The notes below the pieces were generated by a model, which worked only from the letters and a program-made list of their open reading frames with translations, ran no database searches and was not told the origin of the DNA. DNA of 37,225 bases from Thermodesulfobacteriota bacterium (lineage in GTDB: Bacteria > Desulfobacterota > BSN033 > UBA1163): contig JASEHH010000028.1 in assembly GCA_030017685.1 (NCBI GenBank), positions 1 to 37,225 on the forward strand. The letters run 5' to 3'. The translations under genes were made by a program, and so were the position numbers. Below, piece after piece: positions 1 through 6,839 of the stretch. Each line of letters starts with the position of its first letter. Positions within the stretch are counted from its first letter, which is position 1.

Positions 1-56
1 TGGAAACCCAAAAAGATAACGTCATTATATCACTTTATTTAATACGTTCACTATAG
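1..56 (+). pseudogene. C-terminal tail of a probable IS1380-like transposase (partial, runs off the left edge)
   Basis: Bases 4-55 match, inverted and with a single difference at base 29, the last 52 bases of the window. In both places one frame reads as the end of a protein, TQKDNVI(I/M)SLYLIRSL, closed by TAG here (54-56) and by TAA at the right edge. The conserved end of the reading frame and its place next to the element's terminal region in the right copy suggest a transposase C terminus. Here the tail is not followed by the element's end but joins directly to a PIN-domain gene, so this copy is broken. Too little is present to assign a family from protein alone; IS1380 is inferred from the terminal repeats. 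Confidence 0.4.
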
Positions 57-427
57 ACACCCATACTTTTCTCTGGTGGATTACAGATGATCCGAAATTG
101 TCTTTGCGTGTCCGGGGAATTATAAGCGATGGGGAAAATGTAATCTTTATCAGTGCAGTCACGGGGTGGGAGATTGCCATTAAGGCTCAAATCGGGAGGC
201 TTAAATTGCCTGATAAACCTCAACGTTTTATTCTCGAACAATTGAAAATCAATGGTATGAAAAGCTTACCGATTGAAATGAGACATGCCCTCCACATTTC
301 AACCCTGCCCATTCACCACCAAGATCCTTTTGATCGCATGTTGATAGCCCAGGCTCAGATGGAAGAATTGCCAGTTCTCTCCGCTGATCCGGAGATCGGA
401 AAATATGAAGTGACGATTATCTGGTGA
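56..427 (+). pseudogene. VapC-type PIN-domain toxin, 5'-truncated
   Basis: From base 56 the frame reads DTHTFLWW, the usual start of the PIN core (normally preceded by a Met and a few hydrophobic residues). It continues through SAVTGWEIAIK (conserved acidic residue in WE), HHQDPFDRMLIAQA and LSADPEI. PIN proteins are Mg-dependent ribonucleases, usually the toxin of a VapBC pair, and the acidic catalytic positions are all kept. Only the first few residues and the start codon are missing: the upstream frame runs into mobile-element sequence and reaches a stop at 17-19 without ATG, GTG or TTG. A TTG at 98 would lose the first catalytic Asp. No antitoxin gene is visible upstream. I read it as a toxin gene beheaded by the mobile element, or an assembly join at a repeat. 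Confidence 0.7.
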
Positions 428-734
428 ATCAACCCTCTGAATTCCTCAATTCCCAATTCCTGAACTCCTCAACACCCCATCTCCTGATCTCCCTATCCCC
501 CATCTCTCCAATATCATTTCTTCGAAGGGGTGAGGAAGATTCCACAGGGTTGCGGAATATCCCACTAATAAGTTGCCATTTTCACAAAAATCAAAAATTA
601 ATGGTCTAAAAAGCTTCTTTCTTTTTTCTCTAACTTATTGAATTCAAATTAACTTTTCGTCAATCCTCCAAATTTTTTAATTCTGAAAAATCGGAAGTTC
701 TTTGGAATGAAAATTGCTTTGTTACTAATTTCAA
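428..734. other. Non-coding stretch, pyrimidine-rich
   Basis: No credible gene. The first 100 bases are C/T-rich with short imperfect direct repeats of the AATTCCT/AACTCCT type (about 438-500). The rest becomes AT-rich up to the MITE. A 61-codon frame at 424-609 has low-complexity composition and no ribosome binding site, and is not called. Confidence 0.6.
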
Positions 735-960
735 CCTGAATCATGCGTGAAAAAGGTATTGCATTGATGTTTGGCCCAGATAAAACGGCACATTAAAGAC
801 ATTTTAGGCATTGGTCCTTAACCTAATTAAAAAGTAGGTTAAAGGACAGCCCAAAATGGAGGTTTTCTTACTTCTGTTCTTACAATTATTTGCAGTGCTA
901 CGTTGATAAAGGTAACGAACACACAACAAGCTGTCTAATAGTTATCACGCAGGATTCAGG
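735..960. mobile_element. 226-bp MITE with 16-bp terminal inverted repeats, IS1380-like
   Basis: The ends are CCTGAATCATGCGTGA (735-750) and the complement of CCTGAATCCTGCGTGA (945-960), matching at 15 of 16 positions. TTCAA occurs immediately outside both ends (730-734 and 961-965), a clean 5-bp target-site duplication. There is no coding capacity. Bases 824-960 (137 bp) appear identical, inverted, to 37039-37175, where the homology continues into a transposase tail. Here it stops at 824, so the element is 89 bp of the left end of an insertion sequence joined to 137 bp of its right end by internal deletion, across a shared TA. A hairpin, GTCCTTAACCTA against TAGGTTAAAGGAC (about 815-847), now spans the join. 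From family knowledge, the CCT-starting ends and 4-5 bp duplications resemble IS1380 (compare ISEcp1). Confidence 0.85.
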
Positions 961-1213
961 TTCAATTCTATACATACAGTAACAAATTCATTTAATTAAA
1001 CATGAAAACTTAGGTTCAAAAAACAGAAGTTACTTACCTTGTTGGCAATCCTTTTTTTAATGATTTGGTTAAACTCAAGGGGGCTCAAGATTTAATAGAT
1101 CATAGACTTTTTTGGATGGACGCTGTGAGGAAAATTCTTTTAATATGTGTTTTTTCCCGAAGTACAGGATCATTTAAAATTTACACCCATGGAAAAGATA
1201 AGGAGGGAAAATC

Positions 1214-2131
1214 ATGAGGAAGAATTTGTTAATTTTAATCCCCCTTTTATTTGCCTTTCTTTTTATTATCCATATCTTGGACAATGCAAAAGGAAGTACA
1301 AATTATGTCGGGTCTGAGGTCTGCAAGGGGTGCCATGAGGAATCCTATTCCAGTTATGCAAAATCGATACATGCCAAGAAAGCCATAGCAGGCTCCCCAG
1401 CAAACAGGGGAGGATGTGAGTCATGCCACGGCCCTGGCGCCCAGCATGCTGAAAAAGGCGGAGGAAAAGGCGGGGACATTTTTGGTTTTGGTAAAAAGGT
1501 GAGCGGAAAAGAAAAATACTCAAAATGTCTTACCTGTCATGGGGAGTCAAAGCATGTTGTCATGTGGGATGCGAGCAAGCACCGGTCTGCCGATGTCTCC
1601 TGTGACACCTGCCATTCCGTCCATTCAACGAAGGAGAAGAATTTAAAGGCTAAAGAGCCTGAACTATGTTACAGCTGCCACTTAGATATAAAAGTTAAAT
1701 CCAATAAACAGTCCCGCCATCCTGTCAAAGAGGGAAAGATAAAGTGTAACGACTGCCACAACTCCCACGGCGCTTTCGGCAAAAAGGCAGTGAAGGCCGA
1801 TTCCGTCAATGAACTCTGCTACAAATGCCACTCAGAAAAAAGGGGTCCCTTCATGTGGGAACACGCTCCGGTTGAAGAGAATTGCTTGAATTGCCATGAC
1901 GCCCACGGTAGTAATCATTCGAAACTCCTGACCCGAAAAATGCCACAGCTCTGTCAGAGTTGTCATGACTGGAGTAGGCATCCCGGAACCATCTATACAT
2001 CATTTGAAACCTTCCGGGGTACGGCTACGTCAGGTAAAAACAGGATGTTTGCGAGATCCTGTTTAAATTGCCATCAAAATGTCCATGGAAGCAATGGTCC
2101 TTCCACGAGAGGGAAGAGATTTGTGAGATAG
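1214..2131 (+). CDS. DmsE/MtrA-family decaheme c-type cytochrome
   Basis: 305 residues with an N-terminal hydrophobic signal segment (about 1-27) followed by exactly ten CXXCH haem-binding motifs (CKGCH, CESCH, CLTCH, CDTCH, CYSCH, CNDCH, CYKCH, CLNCH, CQSCH, CLNCH). The closing CLNCHQNVHGSN is characteristic of the DmsE/MtrA/PioA family. These periplasmic cytochromes insert into an MtrB-type barrel and carry electrons across the outer membrane, either to an extracellular reductase or from an extracellular donor. A strong AAGGAGG site lies at about 1199-1205. The gene is followed 11 bp later by the barrel partner, so the two form an operon ending at the hairpin near 4263. No outer-surface cytochrome (MtrC/OmcA) or DMSO-reductase subunit lies beside it, so the direction and partner of electron flow are unknown. 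Confidence 0.93.
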   Translation: MRKNLLILIPLLFAFLFIIHILDNAKGSTNYVGSEVCKGCHEESYSSYAKSIHAKKAIAGSPANRGGCESCHGPGAQHAEKGGGKGGDIFGFGKKVSGKEKYSKCLTCHGESKHVVMWDASKHRSADVSCDTCHSVHSTKEKNLKAKEPELCYSCHLDIKVKSNKQSRHPVKEGKIKCNDCHNSHGAFGKKAVKADSVNELCYKCHSEKRGPFMWEHAPVEENCLNCHDAHGSNHSKLLTRKMPQLCQSCHDWSRHPGTIYTSFETFRGTATSGKNRMFARSCLNCHQNVHGSNGPSTRGKRFVR

Positions 2132-2142
2132 GAGACGAGATC

Positions 2143-4254
2143 ATGAGATCAAAGATAATCATATTGATAGGGATTTTGAGTATTTTATCAGGATTCACTG
2201 CTTATGCAGAGGAAAGGGGATTGGAGGGCAGCATTACGCTTACCGGCAGGATCAGCAATATCGCCGGGAATAAGGCAAAATTTAACGAATACAGGGATCT
2301 CCGTGATGGAGGTGGGGTTTACAGCCGGATACGCCTCAATTACGACAAGGAAAAATATTTTCTGGATTTAAAAACGGACGACATAGGATATGATACTCAG
2401 TCTTATCGCCTGGGAGGGGGGCTCTGGGGGAAATTCAACGCCTATCTCTATTACTATGAAATTCCCCACAACCTCACCTTTGATGCTTTAAGCTTCTATA
2501 CAGGGGTGGGTTCTGAAAACCTAACCTATCCGACACATCCGCCCAGCACCAATACCCTTTCCTGGGACAGATTTGATTATTCAACGGAGAGGAGGAGGTT
2601 AGGGGGCGGGTTGGGCCTCGATTGGCTAAAGCCTTTTTACCTCGACTTTTCGGTCCAGAGGGAGGAAAAGGAGGGCATCAAACCGGCCGGGGTGGCTGGG
2701 GCCGGTGGAGGAAACATCGCAGTGGAACTATCTGAACCGGTTGATTACAAAACCGATACGATAACAATCGAGGCGGGATACTCTAAAAATCCCCTCTTAT
2801 TATCCCTGAGTCTCAATTATAGCCAGTTCAATAACAGCAGCAACAATCTCTTCTTCCGTAACCCGTTCAGTGCCAATACTGCCTCTGGGACTGACTTTTT
2901 AACTCTTCCCCCTGATAATGATTATTACAAGATCGCTTTCAAGGGATCTTACAGACTCCCGCTCCAGAGCAGGGTGATCGTCAATCTTGCCACCTCCCGC
3001 GCGAAGTCCGAAGAAACTCTTTTCTCCTTTCGGAATGCCAATGTGGCAGGCGGGAGAACTCCCATTACCCTGAACGATCCGGAATTTGACGGGAAGGTGG
3101 ATACGAGAAACTACTCTTTTATGCTGACCTCCAACCCTGTCTCCTTCCTCGATGGCAAGATATTTTTCAAACACTACGAAAAGGACAACAAGTCAGACGA
3201 GATCATCACGACCGACGGTGCCAGCACCTACACCAATCATATCTTCGAATACAAGAAAAATACCTATGGTGCAGAGCTTGGCCTCAGACTCCCAGCAAAA
3301 TTCTATCTCAGTACCGGCTACAGTTTTGTCAAGACAAAAAGGGAGCGGCCGGACTTGCCTGAAAACAAGGATGATCTCTTCAATGTGGACTTGAGATGGA
3401 GCGGCCTCGATTTTATGGTTGCCAAGGTGGGGTATGAGGGATTGTACAGGGATGCGAAATTCGAGGCGTCAACCGATCCCAACAACATCGAGACCTATGT
3501 GAGGCGCTTCGATGCAGCGGCAAAGAACAGGAACACTTACAAGGCTTCTGTGGATGTCTCCCCGATAGAAAGCCTCAACTTTAGCCTCGGATATCAGTTT
3601 AAAAAGACGAATTACAAAGACGTCATCCTCGGGCTTCAGAATGAAAAGAGCAACCAGTTTCTTATCGACGGAGACTATACCATTGGTAAATTCATGAAGA
3701 TATTCAGCTACCTTGCTTTTGAAAATATTAAAAGTACTCAATTCCAGAGGCAGTTTGTACCTCCTCCGCCCGCAAATGCAGCCGATCCATCTATCGCTCC
3801 GACTTCATCAAACTTCAACTGGGATGTCAAACAGAAGGACAGGGAGTTTGACTACGGGATCGGAACAGAAATTTATCTCATTCCCAAGAAATTGACATTG
3901 TCCTTCCAGCATGATTATGTCCGGTCGAACGGGTCCGCTGACTTCACCTATTACCTCGGGGCAGTCGCATTGCCCGCTGGAAGGACCCAGGACAACATAG
4001 ATATCTCCAACTGGGATGATTACAGGCTGAGAGCCTATCTGGTCAAGGCAACCTACAATCTGACCAAGAACATCTCTTTCACTGCTGGGGGTGCCTACGA
4101 AAAATACAGATATAAGGATGCTCAGGTGGATGGATACCAGTATGTTAATACTATTCCCGGCACAGGGAGCAACTCGGCCTATCTGACAGGGGCTTACAAA
4201 AATCCTTCCTATAGTGGGGGGGTTGTATTCTTGGGCGCGAGTTATAAGTTCTGA
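2143..4254 (+). CDS. MtrB/PioB-family decaheme-associated outer-membrane beta-barrel
   Basis: About 703 residues: a short signal peptide ending near AYA-EE, then a long run of alternating-hydrophobicity strands rich in Tyr, Phe, Asn and Asp, ending in SYKF with the terminal Phe expected of outer-membrane barrels. MtrB-type proteins form a large barrel that sheathes the decaheme cytochrome and conducts electrons across the outer membrane. The frame is open back to 2068 inside the cytochrome gene, but I chose ATG 2143 because it has GGAGACGAG just upstream, gives a proper signal peptide and avoids a 63-base overlap. The N-terminal CXXC found in the Shewanella protein is absent. Family assignment rests on length, barrel texture and the decaheme neighbour. 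Confidence 0.88.
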   Translation: MRSKIIILIGILSILSGFTAYAEERGLEGSITLTGRISNIAGNKAKFNEYRDLRDGGGVYSRIRLNYDKEKYFLDLKTDDIGYDTQSYRLGGGLWGKFNAYLYYYEIPHNLTFDALSFYTGVGSENLTYPTHPPSTNTLSWDRFDYSTERRRLGGGLGLDWLKPFYLDFSVQREEKEGIKPAGVAGAGGGNIAVELSEPVDYKTDTITIEAGYSKNPLLLSLSLNYSQFNNSSNNLFFRNPFSANTASGTDFLTLPPDNDYYKIAFKGSYRLPLQSRVIVNLATSRAKSEETLFSFRNANVAGGRTPITLNDPEFDGKVDTRNYSFMLTSNPVSFLDGKIFFKHYEKDNKSDEIITTDGASTYTNHIFEYKKNTYGAELGLRLPAKFYLSTGYSFVKTKRERPDLPENKDDLFNVDLRWSGLDFMVAKVGYEGLYRDAKFEASTDPNNIETYVRRFDAAAKNRNTYKASVDVSPIESLNFSLGYQFKKTNYKDVILGLQNEKSNQFLIDGDYTIGKFMKIFSYLAFENIKSTQFQRQFVPPPPANAADPSIAPTSSNFNWDVKQKDREFDYGIGTEIYLIPKKLTLSFQHDYVRSNGSADFTYYLGAVALPAGRTQDNIDISNWDDYRLRAYLVKATYNLTKNISFTAGGAYEKYRYKDAQVDGYQYVNTIPGTGSNSAYLTGAYKNPSYSGGVVFLGASYKF

Positions 4255-4262
4255 TCCTCTCT

Positions 4263-4304
4263 TCTGGAAGCCCTGCCTCTTGAGGGGGCTTCCAGACCTT
4301 TTTT
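4263..4304 (+). terminator. Rho-independent terminator of the cytochrome/porin operon
   Basis: Perfect 11-bp stem: TCTGGAAGCCC (4263-4273) pairs with GGGCTTCCAGA (4286-4296) around a 12-base loop. A six-T run follows at 4299-4304. It lies 8 bp after the barrel stop codon. Confidence 0.88.
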
Positions 4305-4346
4305 GAGTTACATTCCCCCCAACCCATTCAACATTCCTCAATGCCT

Positions 4347-4445
4347 TTACTTCTCTTCATTAATCTGAAGGGTGAGAGGGTCAATCACTACGCCATAATC
4401 CTCTTTTGCCTTCTCAATGGAGACGAAACCATTACGGACATCTTT
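4347..4445 (-). pseudogene. Relic of the C terminus of a hydantoinase-B (HyuB)-like protein
   Basis: On the minus strand, between a stop at 4446-4448 and a stop at 4347-4349, 32 codons read KDVRNGFVSIEKAKEDYG and then VVIDP. This matches the well-known ending of HyuB and acetone/acetophenone-carboxylase-type subunits (DVRxGxVSxExAxxDYGVVID). No start codon or convincing in-frame upstream body is present. The sequence further upstream (about 4449-4600) is open only in short frames that do not obviously continue the protein. I therefore interpret it as the decayed end of a once-complete gene. Recognition is from motif memory. Confidence 0.55.
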
Positions 4446-4623
4446 TCAGCCCGTGTCCGTGTCCTTGGTCCGGACGGGAAGTATCAGTGGCATGTTGAAT
4501 TTCCGAAAGATTTCGGTTTCTTCTCGGATCTGGCGATCGTTTTATCACTGCCTTTGATTTTTGGACATTTCCGTGGTAATAATTGAATATGGGTTGATTG
4601 AAATTGAAAAGGGAGGGACGGGT

Positions 4624-4860
4624 ATGAAGTGCTATGTCTGTGCGAAGCAGGGAGTGGATGAGGAGGCCGTGGCCATCTGCATCGTCTGCGGGATGGGGCT
4701 CTGCCTGGGGCATGCCTTTAAGGAAGACTTACTGGTGAGAGATGTCGTTGACTGGGGATTTGGAGAGGAGAAAATTACCTATCCCAGGACGCTTCCTCGT
4801 TTCATCTGTGCGGAATGCAAACTGGCTATTGAGCAGAGGAAGAAGGGATCCCAAAAGTGA
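4624..4860 (+). CDS. DUF2180-family small Cys-rich protein
   Basis: 78 residues beginning MKCYVCAKQG, then AICIVCGMGLCLGHA and, near the end, FICAECKLAIEQRKK. The four CxxC-type pairs plus a His suggest two zinc-binding treble-clef or ribbon units. The pattern matches DUF2180, a family of unknown function known from archaea and some anaerobic bacteria. The frame is open back to 4561, but ATG 4624 is preceded by GGGAGGGACGG and starts exactly at the family-like MKCYVC, so I chose it. No operon partner is obvious: the response regulator follows after 115 bp. Confidence 0.7.
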   Translation: MKCYVCAKQGVDEEAVAICIVCGMGLCLGHAFKEDLLVRDVVDWGFGEEKITYPRTLPRFICAECKLAIEQRKKGSQK

Positions 4861-4975
4861 CTAAAGTTTAAAGTGAGCTAAAGTGACTTAAGTTTTAAGA
4901 TGCAAGATACCAGATTCAGGATTTAGGATCATAATAAAGGTTGTTTTTTGCCCATAAATTGCTGATAATCTATCT

Positions 4976-5341
4976 ATGAAGAAGATCTTAGTTGTGGAGG
5001 ATGAGGAGGGTCTGAGGCTTCTCTATGAGGAGGAGCTGGCGGCGGAAGGCTACGAGGTCATCACCGCCCGAAACGGGAAAGAGGCCATCCAGAAATTGGA
5101 GGAGGAGAAACCTGATCTGATCATCCTTGACATCGTCATGCCTGTGATGGATGGAATGGAGGCTCTTGGCCGGATCGTCGGAAAGGACAGGAAAATCCCC
5201 ATCATTCTCAATAGTTCTTACTCCGGGTATCGCGAGGACTTCATGAGCTGGGTGGCGGACGCCTATGTGACGAAGTCGAGCGATCTCGAAGAGCTGAAAG
5301 CGAAGGTGAAAGAGCTGCTGGAGAAAGGCAAAGCCAGATGA
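4976..5341 (+). CDS. Single-domain response regulator (CheY-like receiver)
   Basis: 121 residues forming only a receiver domain. The acidic pair is in VVEDEEG (about 7-10), the phosphorylatable Asp in LDIVMP (about 52), and the switch Ser in LNSSYSG (about 79-80). The usual conserved Lys is in VTKSSD (about 99). There is no output domain, so it must act through protein contacts, phosphorelay or competition. No histidine kinase is in the window. Its TGA overlaps the ATG of the next gene, glgC, in an ATGA junction, indicating translational coupling and suggesting a link to glycogen or ADP-glucose metabolism, though the pairing may only be organisational. Confidence 0.92.
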   Translation: MKKILVVEDEEGLRLLYEEELAAEGYEVITARNGKEAIQKLEEEKPDLIILDIVMPVMDGMEALGRIVGKDRKIPIILNSSYSGYREDFMSWVADAYVTKSSDLEELKAKVKELLEKGKAR

Positions 5342-6543
5342 AGAAGGTCGTTACCATGCTCCTCGCAGGGGGAAGAGGCGAGAGGCTCTATCCCCTTACA
5401 CGGGATCGAGCTAAACCGGCTGTCCCTTTTGGCGCCATCTACCGGATCATCGACTTCACCCTTTCCAATTGTATCAACTCAGAGATCAGACACATCTATA
5501 TCCTCACCCAATATAAATCGACCTCACTACATCGCCACATCCAATTGGGTTGGAACATTCTCTCCACCGCCCTGGGGGAATTCATAGAGGTTATTCCGGC
5601 CCAACAGAGAATCGATGAGCACTGGTATCAGGGAACGGCAGATGCCATCTTTCAGAATATCTATACCTTGCAGCACGAAAAGCCGGATCTCGTCCTCATC
5701 CTCTCCGGCGATCACATCTATAAGATGGACTACCGGAAGATGATCGCCTCTCACCTGGAGAAGGGAGCGGATTTAACCGTGGCCTCCATCCGGATGGATC
5801 GAAGTTTGTCAAAAGAGTTTGGCGTCATGGAAGTGGACAGGGAGGGGCGGATCAAGGGATTTCAGGAGAAACCTGAAGAACCCAGGACCATTCCCGGAGA
5901 CCCGGAGGGGATCCTGGCATCGATGGGGATCTATATCTTCAATACGGAGATCCTGGTGAGACGATTGATCGAAAATGCCCGGTCCGATTCAAGCCATGAT
6001 TTTGGCAAAGATATCATTCCTGCGATGATTAGAAAAGATCGCGTCTTTAATTTTGATTTCAGACAGGGCGATTGCGGAGGAATGGGATACTGGAAGGATG
6101 TCGGGACGATCGATGCCTATTACGAAGCCAACATGGACCTTGTCGCTGTGATCCCTCAGCTTAACCTCTACGATCCGGAATGGCCCATCCTTGCCCATCA
6201 ACCGCCCTATCCGCCGGCCAAGACCGTCCTGCTGGAAGAAGGAAGGGTTGGCACAGCTCTCAACTCCATCCTCTCCCATGGCTCGATCATCAGCGGAGGC
6301 AGTGTGAAGCGATCGATCCTCTCGCCGAGGGTGAAAGTCCACAGTTACGCCGAGGTTGAAGATTCCATCCTCCTGTCTGGAGTAGATGTGGGCAGGCACG
6401 CAAAGATCCGTAGGACAATTATTGACAGGGACGTTCAGATCCCCGAAGGGATGGAGATCGGTTATGATCTGGAGAAAGATGCAAAACGATTTACAGTGAC
6501 CGCCTCAGACATTGTTGTGGTTCCCAAGTGGATCAAACTTTGA
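5338..6543 (+). CDS. glgC: Glucose-1-phosphate adenylyltransferase (ADP-glucose pyrophosphorylase)
   Basis: 401 residues, normal length for GlgC. The N-terminal nucleotidyltransferase signature MLLAGGRGERLYPLT and RAKPAVPFG are present, with FTLSNCINS, LSGDHIYKMDY (metal-binding Asp) and the glucose-1-phosphate region GYWKDVGTIDAYYEANMDL. The C-terminal third is a left-handed beta-helix (SIISGGSVKRSILSPRVKV). It makes ADP-glucose from ATP and glucose-1-phosphate for glycogen synthesis and is usually allosterically controlled by glycolytic intermediates. Its start overlaps the preceding response regulator by 4 bp. No glycogen synthase or branching enzyme is adjacent. Confidence 0.95.
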   Translation: MKKVVTMLLAGGRGERLYPLTRDRAKPAVPFGAIYRIIDFTLSNCINSEIRHIYILTQYKSTSLHRHIQLGWNILSTALGEFIEVIPAQQRIDEHWYQGTADAIFQNIYTLQHEKPDLVLILSGDHIYKMDYRKMIASHLEKGADLTVASIRMDRSLSKEFGVMEVDREGRIKGFQEKPEEPRTIPGDPEGILASMGIYIFNTEILVRRLIENARSDSSHDFGKDIIPAMIRKDRVFNFDFRQGDCGGMGYWKDVGTIDAYYEANMDLVAVIPQLNLYDPEWPILAHQPPYPPAKTVLLEEGRVGTALNSILSHGSIISGGSVKRSILSPRVKVHSYAEVEDSILLSGVDVGRHAKIRRTIIDRDVQIPEGMEIGYDLEKDAKRFTVTASDIVVVPKWIKL

Positions 6544-6643
6544 GCAAACTAATGGGAAGAATGGAATGGTGGAATAATGGAGTATTGGGGAACAAAACAG
6601 GCGGACTTGATCATGTTTTTTGCTTCTATTCCCAATATTCCAA

Positions 6644-6823
6644 TTAACCCCCCAGCTCCAGGATGTCGGAGATGTTGATCTCCAGCATCTTCACCGAGGC
6701 GAGGATTCGGCTTGCATTTCGGTCGACCGCTTGAATCCCGCCGGAAAGCTCTTTCAATTCAAGAGCAGCCTTCTTAATCTTCTTGATTCGAGCATCCATC
6801 TTTTTTAGTTTCATTCGGTTCAA
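6644..6823 (-). CDS. Small predicted helical protein downstream of the PaaK-like gene
   Basis: A 59-residue frame starting at TTG 6823, with AGGAGG at 6830-6835 exactly 6 bases upstream. The in-frame ATG at 6814 lies about 15 bases from that site, too far, so TTG is the better start. The protein is lysine-rich at its N terminus (KLKKMDARIKKIKKAALEL) and heptad-like throughout (LKELSGGI, ASRILASVKMLEINISDILEL), suggesting a helical hairpin or short coiled coil. It begins 16 bp after the ligase stop on the same strand and so shares its operon. No family recognised. The consensus ribosome binding site is the main support. Confidence 0.6.
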   Translation of the reverse strand: MNRMKLKKMDARIKKIKKAALELKELSGGIQAVDRNASRILASVKMLEINISDILELGG

Positions 6824-6839
6824 TGAAAACCTCCTTTTA

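Noticed and set aside
56-823. A 768-bp insertion inside the left copy of the terminal repeat, with TA duplication
   Set aside because: The pieces are better explained by a MITE at 735-960 with its own terminal repeats and TTCAA duplication, plus a separate transposase tail at 1-56. The TA is microhomology at the internal deletion join.
4341-4586. 81-codon + strand frame
   Set aside because: No ribosome binding site or recognisable features; it lies over the minus-strand hydantoinase-B relic.
6578-6642. Terminator between glgC and the small minus-strand gene
   Set aside because: TGGAGTATTGGGG and CCCAATATTCCA can pair, but the loop is about 40 bases and no T-run follows.
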